Assembly: GCA_910588235.1 (NCBI GenBank)
Contig: CAJUOQ010000007.1
Span: 4,273 to 68,272, forward strand
Direction of reading: 5' to 3'
Length of the DNA stretch: 64,000 nucleotides
Source: an uncultured Atopostipes sp.
GTDB lineage: Bacteria > Bacillota > Bacilli > Lactobacillales > Carnobacteriaceae_A
Positions 1 through 7,295 of the stretch are shown here, piece after piece. Both the position numbers and the translations under genes were made by a program. Each line of letters starts with the position of its first letter. The stretch's first letter is position 1. The notes under the pieces are model-generated. The model worked only from the letters and a program-made list of their open reading frames with translations, had not been told where the DNA came from and did not search any database.

Positions 1-97
1 GAACATCAACATCAGCTGCAACCTCTTTAATTAGACGATGAATTCCTTCAGCTATTTCATAGACATGAGAAACAATAATAATCCCTGTTTTTTCCAT
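1..97 (-). CDS. dhaM: DhaM, PTS-dependent dihydroxyacetone kinase phosphotransfer subunit (N-terminal part, cut by window edge)
   Basis: Only the first 32 codons are in the window. They read MEKTGIIIVSHVYEIAEG and continue with a typical EIIA-mannose-type start (GIVIVSHS-like strand and helix) as in DhaM, which passes phosphate from HPr to the ADP held by DhaL. The ATG at 97 overlaps the TAA stop of dhaL by one base (TAATG), a sign of translational coupling. Family assignment rests on this short N-terminus plus the position directly after dhaK and dhaL. Confidence 0.85.
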   Translation of the reverse strand, partial: MEKTGIIIVSHVYEIAEGIHRLIKEVAADVDV

Positions 98-675
98 TAT
101 TCTGCCTCCGCTCTTAACATCGTGTGAAATAATAATCCTGAAGAATAAGCACCTGGATCGATATGGCCGATGGAGCGATCACCAACATAAGATGCGCGAC
201 CTTTTTTCGCTTTCAATGGCTTAGTGGCTTCAACAGCTTCGTCAATCAATTCATGCGTTAATTCACCATTTTCAACAGCTTCTACAACAGCTATCCATAC
301 ATCCACCATCGTTTTATCACCTTGTTCTGCTTTTCCACGCATTTGAATGTTTTCTAAGCCTGTTTTTAAAATCTTGGCCCATTCTTCACCAGCTGTTTCA
401 GCTTTCATCATTCCCATAAATGCCGATCCATAAAGTGGCCCAGACGCCCCACCTACTTTACTTAATAAGTTTGTTGTAATTAATTTTAGTAAGTCATTTA
501 AAGTCTCTGGTTTTTGTTCTTCAATCGCCTTAACTACATGTGCCATCCCGCGAGACATGTTATTTCCATGATCGCTGTCTCCAATCGGTGTGTCTAATTG
601 GGTTAAATAGTCTTTTTCATTTTGAATTTGTTCATTGAATAATTCCATCCAACGAATTCCCATCTCTATATTCAT
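97..675 (-). CDS. dhaL: DhaL, ADP-binding subunit of dihydroxyacetone kinase
   Basis: 192 aa. DhaL holds a tightly bound ADP that is phosphorylated by DhaM and donates the phosphate to dihydroxyacetone bound on DhaK. The nucleotide/Mg motif TPIGDSDHGNNMSRG lies near residues 29-43, and the glycine-rich GGASGPLYGSAFM follows near 75-87; both are hallmark DhaL segments. I place the start at the ATG at 675 (MNIEMGIRWM), about 11 bp after AAAGGA; an upstream in-frame start at 714 would overlap dhaK and has no ribosome site. Third gene of the gldA-dhaK-dhaL-dhaM run; length is normal for the family. Confidence 0.93.
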   Translation of the reverse strand: MNIEMGIRWMELFNEQIQNEKDYLTQLDTPIGDSDHGNNMSRGMAHVVKAIEEQKPETLNDLLKLITTNLLSKVGGASGPLYGSAFMGMMKAETAGEEWAKILKTGLENIQMRGKAEQGDKTMVDVWIAVVEAVENGELTHELIDEAVEATKPLKAKKGRASYVGDRSIGHIDPGAYSSGLLFHTMLRAEAE

Positions 676-707
676 TAAAATACATTTCCTTTCAGTTTTT
701 AAAAAAA

Positions 708-1700
708 TTACCAATTAATAGTATCAACAGTTGCTTTTAAGGCTTCCAGATAGAAGTCATCTTCTAGACGAAGTAGAGTTAAAGATAAACCTTGCATCTC
801 TAATGATGTCATCAGATTTCCTACTTTTGAGAATTCAATCTCCAACTTATTATCTTTCATTTGTTTGTGAACATCATTTGCAAATACATATTGCTCCATT
901 AGAGGTGTTCCACCTAAACCATTCACGATAATTGCAAAGCGATTGTTTGAATTTGCTTCAAATTCTTCTAGTAATTTTGTAAGTAATTCATCAACTAAAT
1001 TTTTTGAAGTTTGTAGCTTTTCTCGCCGGTATCCAGGCTCGCCATGAATCCCTACTCCGTACTCAATTTCGTCATCCGCTAATGCAAAACTTGGTTTACT
1101 ACTTCCTGGCGTAGTCACTCCCGTTAAAGCTAATCCAACAGTTTTCATATTGGGAATTAAATTTTCAGCTAATTCTTTAATTTCTTCAATTGACTGGCCT
1201 TTTTCAGCTGCATAGCCTAATATTTTATGAACAAATATAGTACCTGCTACACCGCGTTTTCCTTGTGTGTAGAGGCTGTCTTCGACAGCGATATCATCAT
1301 CAACTACAATACTATCTACTTTAATTCCTTCCATCTCTGCGAGTTCCTGAGCCATCTCAAAGTTCATAATATCTCCTGAATAGTTCTTGATGACTAAAAA
1401 TACACCTTTACCCTCGTCCGCTACTTTAATAGCTTCTAAAATTTGATCGGGCGTTGGAGAAGTGAAAACGGCTCCACAGACAGCTGCCGACAGCATTCCT
1501 GCTCCGACAAACCCAGCGTGCGCAGGTTCATGACCGCTTCCTCCGCCTGAAACAATAGCCACTTTCCCTTTTTTATCGTGGGTACGTTGTATAATTCCTG
1601 TCTCGGGAACTCTTTTAATTAATTCAGGATGGCTTAACACCATTCCATCAATCATCTCATCAACAATGTTATCTGGATTATTTAAAATTTTCTTAATCAC
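708..1700 (-). CDS. dhaK: DhaK, dihydroxyacetone-binding subunit of PTS-dependent dihydroxyacetone kinase
   Basis: 330 aa with a GTG start at 1700 preceded by AGGGGT. DhaK binds dihydroxyacetone covalently as a hemiaminal through a histidine; the segment GIHGEPGYRR (about residues 218-227) carries that histidine. The N-terminal SGGGSGHEPAHAGFVGAGML block (about 52-71) and FTSPTPDQI (about 79-87) are characteristic. With DhaL and DhaM it turns dihydroxyacetone into dihydroxyacetone phosphate using phosphoenolpyruvate-derived phosphate. It follows gldA by 36 bp, so the two very probably share one transcript. Confidence 0.95.
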   Translation of the reverse strand: MIKKILNNPDNIVDEMIDGMVLSHPELIKRVPETGIIQRTHDKKGKVAIVSGGGSGHEPAHAGFVGAGMLSAAVCGAVFTSPTPDQILEAIKVADEGKGVFLVIKNYSGDIMNFEMAQELAEMEGIKVDSIVVDDDIAVEDSLYTQGKRGVAGTIFVHKILGYAAEKGQSIEEIKELAENLIPNMKTVGLALTGVTTPGSSKPSFALADDEIEYGVGIHGEPGYRREKLQTSKNLVDELLTKLLEEFEANSNNRFAIIVNGLGGTPLMEQYVFANDVHKQMKDNKLEIEFSKVGNLMTSLEMQGLSLTLLRLEDDFYLEALKATVDTINW

Positions 1701-1736
1701 GTCTATGTCTACCCCTATCTTAGCTTTTCAGTTTAT

Positions 1737-2870
1737 TTATTTATTTTTTTCTTTATAGTCTCGACCAATCGCATCAGCTGCAATAATTGCCTGTGCAACA
1801 GCTTCAACTGTTATTTCAAACGGCATTGAGTGGATCGATTCTTCTGGGATACATGCTTTTTTAGCTACTTCTAAAATTTCATCATATTTCACTTCTTCAA
1901 CATCCAAATCAGTTAGACATACTGGTAATCCAACAGAGATACTAAAATCTAACAGTTCGTTAATTTCTGATTTTGGTGCATTCTCAAGGACTAACTGTAC
2001 AAATGTTGTGAAAGCAACTTGCTCCCCATGGTAGTAATTTCCTGGGCCATCTAGAACAGTTAAACCATTATAAATCGCATGGGATGCTGCTAATCCTGCT
2101 GATTCAAAGCCTAAACCAGATAATAAAGTATTCGCTTCCACAATGTCTTCCAAGGCTGGAGTGACAATATTATTATCTGCCGCAATCTTTGCATCATAAC
2201 CTTTTTCAAGAATGATTTCCAAACTTTTTTCGGCTAATGTCATGGCTGCAATGGTTCCTTTGGCTGGCCCTGTTGCCCCTGTATGATAACCATTTGGTAA
2301 ACCAGCATTCACATTAGAGTTTGATCGGCGGGTTGCTCTCGCTTCGTAATAAGTGGCTAGGGTGTCTCCCATTCCCGCCACTAAAAATCGGCTTGGCGCT
2401 TGCGCAATTACTGTTGTATCCATTAGAACTACATCTGGGTTTTTAATAAAATACGCATAGTCATCAAATTGATGATCGGCTGTATACAGTACAGCGGAGT
2501 GGCTCGTTGGTGCATCCTGAGCAGCAATCGTAGGACAAACAATCACATTGTGCCCATCCGCAACCACTTTAGAAGTATCAATCGCTTTTCCTCCACCTAA
2601 ACCTACTATGACATCTGTCCCTTTTTCTTCTGCTATTTTTTTCAAGCGCTCGACTTCATCGCGTGTAGCTTCTCCGCCAAAATCTGCGCGATGCAGTTTA
2701 ACATTAAATTTCTCAGCCGTCTTATCTAATTTATCTTGTACTCGATCGATATCTTCCTTATTTCCGATAACAAGGGCTGATTCTCCTAAAGATTCAATAT
2801 AGAATCCTAAGTTTAATAATTCGTCTTCACCTTGAACGTACTTACTTGGACTAATAAATGCTTTTCTCAT
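1737..2870 (-). CDS. gldA: GldA, NAD-dependent glycerol dehydrogenase
   Basis: 377 aa, iron-containing-ADH fold. It oxidises glycerol to dihydroxyacetone, the substrate of the adjacent DhaKLM kinase. Visible features are GLGGGKAIDTSK for NAD binding and the three metal ligands expected in glycerol dehydrogenases: Asp in AGMGDTLATYYEA, His in AASHAIYNGL and His in YYHGEQVAF. I choose the ATG at 2870 because AGGAGG sits 7 bp upstream; the ATG at 2876 is only 1 bp from that ribosome site. First gene of the leftward dha operon. Confidence 0.95.
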   Translation of the reverse strand: MRKAFISPSKYVQGEDELLNLGFYIESLGESALVIGNKEDIDRVQDKLDKTAEKFNVKLHRADFGGEATRDEVERLKKIAEEKGTDVIVGLGGGKAIDTSKVVADGHNVIVCPTIAAQDAPTSHSAVLYTADHQFDDYAYFIKNPDVVLMDTTVIAQAPSRFLVAGMGDTLATYYEARATRRSNSNVNAGLPNGYHTGATGPAKGTIAAMTLAEKSLEIILEKGYDAKIAADNNIVTPALEDIVEANTLLSGLGFESAGLAASHAIYNGLTVLDGPGNYYHGEQVAFTTFVQLVLENAPKSEINELLDFSISVGLPVCLTDLDVEEVKYDEILEVAKKACIPEESIHSMPFEITVEAVAQAIIAADAIGRDYKEKNK

Positions 2871-2891
2871 TGTCATTCCTCCTATATATAA

Positions 2892-2905
2892 TTGAAGCGT
2901 TTTCT
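2892..2905 (-). promoter_or_regulatory. cre-like site (CcpA) in the gldA leader
   Basis: On the minus strand AGAAAACGCTTCAA matches the cre consensus TGWAANCGNTNWCA at 11 of 14 positions. It lies just downstream of the inferred gldA transcription start, where CcpA binding would block elongation. Inference from pattern only. Confidence 0.5.
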
Positions 2906-2919
2906 TTATTGTTGAATAA

Positions 2920-2948
2920 ATATTATCAAGTAAGCGTTGTCATCTCAA
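2920..2948 (-). promoter_or_regulatory. gldA-dhaKLM promoter with a cre-like site in its spacer
   Basis: On the minus strand TTGAGA (2948-2943), a 17-bp spacer and TAATAT (2925-2920). The spacer overlaps TGACAACGCTTACT (2942-2929), 12 of 14 to the cre consensus. CcpA bound here would exclude RNA polymerase, fitting carbon catabolite repression of glycerol use. Confidence 0.6.
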
Positions 2949-2949
2949 C

Positions 2950-2971
2950 AGACAAAACATATACTTTGTCC
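2950..2971. promoter_or_regulatory. DhaS-type operator
   Basis: An 8-6-8 inverted repeat, AGACAAAA-N6-CTTTGTCC. The Lactococcus lactis DhaS activator is known to bind GGACACAT-N6-ATTTGTCC; total length and outer half-sites agree. It abuts the -35 of gldA on one side and that of dhaS on the other, as expected for an activator of one or both promoters. Confidence 0.65.
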
Positions 2972-2973
2972 GC

Positions 2974-3002
2974 TTGGCTTTATATTTTCTGTAACGTATA
3001 CT
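2974..3002 (+). promoter_or_regulatory. dhaS promoter
   Basis: TTGGCT (2974-2979), a 17-bp spacer and TATACT (2997-3002), about 50 bp upstream of the dhaS start and directly next to the DhaS-type operator. Confidence 0.6.
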
Positions 3003-3050
3003 TTAGATAATAAATTACTTGCCACTCTTTAGCGAAAGGAGTCTAAATAG

Positions 3051-3602
3051 ATGGAACAAGAAACTAACACGAAAAAAATTATTGCTTTAGCCTTTCAAGA
3101 ATTAACAACTAAAAAAACAATCGAGAAAATCTCAATCACTGATATTATGAAGCAAGCTGGTTTCCGTCGCCAAACTTTTTATGATTATTTTGACGATAGA
3201 TATGATTTAGTTACTTGGATTTTTTATTGGGAGTTATATGAATCTATTTATCCGATTAAGACTTGGGAAAATTGGGAGGATATTTTGTGGCATCTATTAA
3301 CTTATCTCGAATCAAATAACATCTATTACAAAAAGATTTTTTTGAATATCAAACTAGATTCTTTTAAACAGTACTTTATTTACTCGATTAAAAATCTAGT
3401 TAACGAGTTAACAAATGATTACTTTAAAGATCAGACTCTTTCGCGAGATGAAAAACAATTAATCCAAACAGCAACTGATTTTTATAGTTATGGTTTATCT
3501 GAAAGCCTTTATCATTGGGTATTAGAGAATTGCGAACCAAACAGTCAGAAGTACCATGCAATGCTTGTCAAACTTGTAAAATATCAATTGCAAATTGATT
3601 AA
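3051..3602 (+). CDS. dhaS: DhaS, TetR-family activator of the dihydroxyacetone kinase genes
   Basis: 183 aa. The N-terminal TetR helix-turn-helix is plain (KISITDIMKQAGFRRQTFYDYF, about residues 24-45), and the following DDRYDLVTWIFYWELYESI is typical of the DhaS subgroup rather than generic TetR proteins. In L. lactis DhaS activates dha genes together with DhaQ, a DhaK paralogue that senses dihydroxyacetone. It is divergent from gldA-dhaKLM and separated by a region carrying a matching operator. The start ATG has AAAGGAG 9 bp upstream. No dhaQ is present; the next gene is a glycerol-kinase-like protein. Confidence 0.85.
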   Translation: MEQETNTKKIIALAFQELTTKKTIEKISITDIMKQAGFRRQTFYDYFDDRYDLVTWIFYWELYESIYPIKTWENWEDILWHLLTYLESNNIYYKKIFLNIKLDSFKQYFIYSIKNLVNELTNDYFKDQTLSRDEKQLIQTATDFYSYGLSESLYHWVLENCEPNSQKYHAMLVKLVKYQLQID

Positions 3603-3638
3603 CAATTTATTATTTTTATAGAATAAATGGAGTGATAA

Positions 3639-5147
3639 ATGATGGCAGAATATATACTTTCTATTGATCAAGGAACAACTACGACTCGTGCTTTTATTAT
3701 TGATCGGAAAGGAAATTACATAGGAACAGCTAGTCAAAAATTCCAACAAATTATTCCAAATCCTGGCTGGGTAGAACATGACCCGAATGTCATTTGGCAA
3801 TCTGTTTGTAATGTAATAGAAGAGGTTACTCAAAAATCAGGAATTAGTTATTCTCAAATAAAAGCCCTTGGAATAAGTAACCAGCGTGAAACGACCGTTG
3901 TCTGGAATAAAATAACAGGTAAACCAATTTATAATGCAATTGTTTGGAATTCTAACCAATCTTTGAATATTATTAATCAATTGAAAACCGATACAAACGA
4001 AGAGTATATTCATAAAAATACTGGACTTGTTATGGATCCTTATTTTTCAGCAAGCAAAATTCGCTGGATTCTAGACCACAATGAAGGATCGCAAGCAGAA
4101 GCTGAAAAAGGAAATTTACTTTTTGGAACAATTGACAGTTGGATTATCTGGAAACTAACTAAAGGGAAGTTACATGCTACTGATCATACCAATGCATCTA
4201 GAACGATGCTTTTTAATATTCACCGTTTAGAATGGGATAATCACTTACTCGAACTCTTTAATATTCCAACAGCCATGCTCCCTAATGTTTATCCAAGTTC
4301 TTTTTATTATGGAGAAACCGATTCAAGTTTTTTTGAAGGAGTAAAAATACCAATTAGTGGGGTTGCTGGGAATCAGCAGGCTTCATTATTTGGCCAGCTT
4401 GCTTTCCGATCTGGACAAGTTAAAAGTACTTATGGTCAAGGTACATTTATCGTTATGAATATCGGCTCCAAAGCAAAATTATCAAATAATGGTTTACTGA
4501 CAACGATTGCTTATTCAATAGACGGTCAGATTAACTATGCTCTGGAAGGCTCTGCTTTGATTGCTGGAAGTGCAATTGATTGGCTGAAAGATGGCCTAGA
4601 ATTATTTGAAAACATTGAAGATTCTGAAACCTTGGCTCTTGAAGCAAACGAGAAATCTCCAGTCTATGTTGTTCCAACTTTTAGAGGAATGGGAGCTCCT
4701 TATTGGGAGCCTGATGTCAGAGGAGCTGTTCTAGGAATGGATGAACATACTGGAAAAAGAGAACTTGTTCTTGCTACATTTGAATCTTTAGCTTATCAGG
4801 TTAATGATATTATCGATTTAATGGAATCAGAAACAGAAATTGAGCTTGATATTTTACATGTTGATGGCGGGGTTGCTCAAAACAATTTGCTTATCCAATT
4901 TCAAGCTGACATCCTTAATAAAACGGTAACTCGTGTTGAACGTTTAGAAACGACAGGTTTAGGCGCTGCCTATCTTGCTGGATTAGCTGTGGGCTATTGG
5001 AAAGATTTAAATGAATTAAAAACTTTAGTGTCTGAGACCGAAATTTTCCAACCAAATATGACTCAAATAGAGCGAACTAAAAAATTAAATGGCTGGCATA
5101 ATGCTCTTAAGACTGTTCGATATTATACCCAATTAAATCTTGACTAA
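3639..5147 (+). CDS. Glycerol kinase-like FGGY protein with the catalytic Asp replaced by Asn
   Basis: 502 aa, colinear with GlpK: SIDQGTTTTRAF near the N-terminus, GISNQRETTVVW with Arg83-Glu84, Trp103, Tyr135, and the C-terminal LETTGLGAAYLAGLAVGYW. It departs from active glycerol kinases at key points. The catalytic-base motif GDQQAALFGQ reads GNQQASLFGQ, so Asp245 (Escherichia coli numbering, which fits here without a shift) is Asn. TYGTG is TYGQG, WQSRQT is WNSNQS, and the regulatory histidine loop phosphorylated by HPr in Gram-positive GlpK has no His. It follows dhaS by 36 bp, probably in one transcript. It may be a sensor rather than a kinase; a kinase for another substrate is the alternative. 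Confidence 0.8.
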   Translation: MMAEYILSIDQGTTTTRAFIIDRKGNYIGTASQKFQQIIPNPGWVEHDPNVIWQSVCNVIEEVTQKSGISYSQIKALGISNQRETTVVWNKITGKPIYNAIVWNSNQSLNIINQLKTDTNEEYIHKNTGLVMDPYFSASKIRWILDHNEGSQAEAEKGNLLFGTIDSWIIWKLTKGKLHATDHTNASRTMLFNIHRLEWDNHLLELFNIPTAMLPNVYPSSFYYGETDSSFFEGVKIPISGVAGNQQASLFGQLAFRSGQVKSTYGQGTFIVMNIGSKAKLSNNGLLTTIAYSIDGQINYALEGSALIAGSAIDWLKDGLELFENIEDSETLALEANEKSPVYVVPTFRGMGAPYWEPDVRGAVLGMDEHTGKRELVLATFESLAYQVNDIIDLMESETEIELDILHVDGGVAQNNLLIQFQADILNKTVTRVERLETTGLGAAYLAGLAVGYWKDLNELKTLVSETEIFQPNMTQIERTKKLNGWHNALKTVRYYTQLNLD

Positions 5148-5302
5148 TTTTTCAATCTTTACTAGATAATTTGTGAAAATATAATAGGAGTTTAACGAGA
5201 ACATATAACTACCTCTAAAAAATCTATTCATATCTGTATTCCAGACAAGAAAAAGATTTTAGTAATCTACTCATTTTGACGCTACTATCGCAAGTCAAAA
5301 AA

Positions 5303-5315
5303 AAAAGACTATGGA
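5303..5315. terminator. Left arm of a hairpin split by the IS element
   Basis: AAAAGACTATGGA here pairs perfectly over 13 bp with TCCATAGTCTTTT at 7034-7046. Before the IS entered, the two arms enclosed a loop of about 10 nt and probably formed the terminator after the kinase-like gene. The gene-free stretch 5148-5324 holds nothing else I can name. Confidence 0.6.
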
Positions 5316-5407
5316 TTTAAAAAGTGAACTGCCCCCTGTCAAGTAGACAGGTAAAAAATAAAATATTTTTGACCATGCATGTAAAAATGTATGGTCTTTT
5401 TTAATGT

Positions 5408-6349
5408 TTATGCAATCATTTGGAGAATCTTTTCTTCCGTAGGAATGGCTAACCCCATATCCAAAGTGACTCGTTCATTATTAAAGAATTCAATATATTC
5501 TTTAATTTTTTGATCTAAGTATTCAGGGGTATCAAATGTATCTAAATGAAACATTTCAACTTTTAAGGTACCCCAAAATCCTTCCATAGGGCCGTTGTCA
5601 ATACATTTTGAAACTCTAGACATACTGTGAATCAAGTCATTGTCTGAGACCACTTTATGAAACGCGTGAGAAGTATATTGAGAACCGCGATCGCTATGAA
5701 TAAGGGTTGTTCCAGGTTTTACGTCATCGGTAATCTGCTTCATTGTGTCCAACACCAGTGGGTTATCATTATGATTGCTTGTTTTATAAGCGGCTATTTT
5801 CTTTGACCCAAGGTCAAGAACAGCACTTAAATAACGTTTAGTCCCATTGGTTAATCTGAATTCAGTGACATCAGTCAATAGCTTTTCCATTGGATTTTCT
5901 GCCAGAAAATCACGATCTAAAATATTCTCAGCTAAATGTACGGCATTATGCGGCACATAGTTCTTTCTTTTACGACGAATGACGGCTTTTATCCCCATAA
6001 TGTTCATCAATCGATAGACACATTTATGGTTGACTTTCGCATTTCTAAAGAAGTTCAAAAAGATAGTCATTCTACGATAACCGTAAATACCTTTAAACGT
6101 TTCATGGATTTCTTTAATCCATTTCATTAATTTAATACGCTTCAATTCAGACTCTGAGGGTTCACGTTTCAACCACTTATAATAACTAGCTTTAGAAATA
6201 CCCAGTATTTCACAGAGATGAGTGATTGGATATTTGTGTTTTAATTCTTCGATCGTTAGATATTCTGCTTCTTGTCTAACGCCTGAGACTTGAGACTCCC
6301 AGCGATCTTTCGGCGCTTTTTTAACGCATCGTTCTCCATCTCTAGCCAT
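5408..6349 (-). CDS. IS3-family transposase OrfB (DDE integrase core)
   Basis: 313-aa frame with the rve catalytic core. The DDE residues lie in LLTDVTEF, HSDRGSQYTS and DNGPMEGFWGTLK. The N-terminal HTH_21-like segment HLCEILGISKASYYKWLK is typical. It is normally made as an OrfAB fusion by -1 frameshifting: at 6322-6316 the OrfA codons TTA AAA AAG can slip to continue as KK-APKDRWES in this frame. The ATG at 6349 is only the first start codon of the open frame and may not be used. Confidence 0.9.
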   Translation of the reverse strand: MARDGERCVKKAPKDRWESQVSGVRQEAEYLTIEELKHKYPITHLCEILGISKASYYKWLKREPSESELKRIKLMKWIKEIHETFKGIYGYRRMTIFLNFFRNAKVNHKCVYRLMNIMGIKAVIRRKRKNYVPHNAVHLAENILDRDFLAENPMEKLLTDVTEFRLTNGTKRYLSAVLDLGSKKIAAYKTSNHNDNPLVLDTMKQITDDVKPGTTLIHSDRGSQYTSHAFHKVVSDNDLIHSMSRVSKCIDNGPMEGFWGTLKVEMFHLDTFDTPEYLDQKIKEYIEFFNNERVTLDMGLAIPTEEKILQMIA

Positions 6350-6984
6350 TTATTTCGGGCTTTAAGAGCTTCTATTTCTGCGTCTAGGCGTTCTTCTTTT
6401 GTCTGAAGCTCAGAAGGTTTTCTCCGTCCACGATTATCTTCAAGACCTTTTGGTCCGTGCTTTTTATACTTGTTTACCCAAGAATAAATGTTATTGTAGC
6501 TGACTTGATGCTTTTCAGCCGCTTCCTTGTAAGTCAACTTATTGGCCATATAATCTTCTACAATGTCTATCTTTTCTTCATATGATTTTTTGACACCCAT
6601 ACTGTTATACACCCCGGATTTTGGAGAATAAGTTTTATTCTCCTTTCCTTCAGTATAACGGTTTAGCCAGTTGTTTACAGTACTTTTGGATGGAATATTA
6701 TATTTATTTGCTAAATAAGCAGGGCCATACCCTGTTTCAAAGTGCTCATTTATTACCTTAGATTTAAATTCTTTTGTGTAGCTGCGATTCATTCGGTGAT
6801 ATTTTATGCCTTTCAAACCATGGGTTTGATACTTGCATACATAACCCATAAAAGTACTATCCGCTAATTTTAACTTGTGTTGATCAACTAAAGTTCGGTA
6901 CGAAACGCCACTTAGATATAAATCGATAAAATCGACTAATTCTGATTCTGTGTGTTTTCTAGCCATAAAAATAGCTCCCTTCAA
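6256..6984 (-). CDS. IS3-family transposase OrfA (DNA-binding helix-turn-helix protein)
   Basis: 242 aa (229 aa if the ATG of MARKHTESE, about 13 codons in, is used). It has repeated helix-turn-helix segments (for example KLTYKEAAEKHQVSYNNIYSWVNKYKK) and a C-terminal coiled coil (KEERLDAEIEALKARNKWLE) that ends at the frameshift site into OrfB. It recognises the terminal repeats and is longer than many OrfA proteins because of extra HTH units. The start lies just inside the right terminal repeat. Confidence 0.88.
   Translation of the reverse strand: MKGAIFMARKHTESELVDFIDLYLSGVSYRTLVDQHKLKLADSTFMGYVCKYQTHGLKGIKYHRMNRSYTKEFKSKVINEHFETGYGPAYLANKYNIPSKSTVNNWLNRYTEGKENKTYSPKSGVYNSMGVKKSYEEKIDIVEDYMANKLTYKEAAEKHQVSYNNIYSWVNKYKKHGPKGLEDNRGRRKPSELQTKEERLDAEIEALKARNKWLEMENDALKKRRKIAGSLKSQALDKKQNI
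6316..6322 (-). other. Programmed -1 frameshift heptamer
   Basis: A AAA AAG on the minus strand in the OrfA frame (TTA AAA AAG). A -1 slip joins OrfA to OrfB and yields the OrfAB transposase. This heptamer is the well-known slippery site of IS3-family elements. Confidence 0.8.
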
Positions 6985-7033
6985 AGTAGTTTTGTTTTTT
7001 CAGTGTCTACTTTGAAGGGAGCATATCAAAGAT

Positions 7034-7046
7034 TCCATAGTCTTTT
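7034..7046. terminator. Right arm of the hairpin split by the IS element
   Basis: TCCATAGTCTTTT, the exact complement of 5303-5315, followed by an AT-rich tail. See the entry for the left arm. Confidence 0.6.
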
Positions 7047-7077
7047 ATGTTAAATATATTAATTTTTCAATTTTTAC

Positions 7078-7205
7078 TTAGTTTACACGATTCTTTGTAT
7101 CTCCAGTTTTTATGACTTCAAGAGTAGAATCTAACCCAATATTCATCATGTTACGCACGGACACATTTGTATATTGAGCAATATGTGGAGTGAATAAGTC
7201 TCTCT
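7078..7205 (-). pseudogene. C-terminal remnant of a D-2-hydroxyacid dehydrogenase
   Basis: The minus strand reads LFTPHIAQYTNVSVRNMMN followed by about 21 residues and a TAA stop. The TPHIA-YT---VRNM block is the conserved C-terminus of NAD-dependent D-isomer-specific 2-hydroxyacid dehydrogenases (D-lactate or hydroxyisocaproate type). No start, NAD-binding domain or upstream part is present; the gene was cut near 7205. Its stop faces the split hairpin, so it once converged on the kinase-like gene. Confidence 0.6.
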
Positions 7206-7295
7206 TGAATACTCCACTGACAAAATACACGTTTAAGGATTTCAAAGTTGATTTGTATTATACTAAATAAAATTAAGTTGGATAGGAGTCAGAAA

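Larger units (their letters stand above)
5325..7028 (-). mobile_element. Complete IS3-family insertion sequence (about 1.7 kb)
   Basis: Imperfect terminal inverted repeats start TGAACTGCCCCC (5325 inward) and TGATATGCTCCC (7028 inward), then share AAGTAGACA and AAAAAA blocks. The flanks 5322-5324 and 7029-7031 are both AAG, a 3-bp target duplication as is usual for the IS3 family. Inside are two overlapping leftward frames, orfA and orfB, linked by a classical A AAA AAG slippery heptamer at 6322-6316. The element looks intact and potentially active. Confidence 0.9.

Noticed and set aside
5148..5324. Partial duplication of the hydrolase gene start (TAGGAG then GAACATATAACTAC)
   Set aside because: Similar to 7283-7310 but too short and gapped to support; may be chance in AT-rich DNA.
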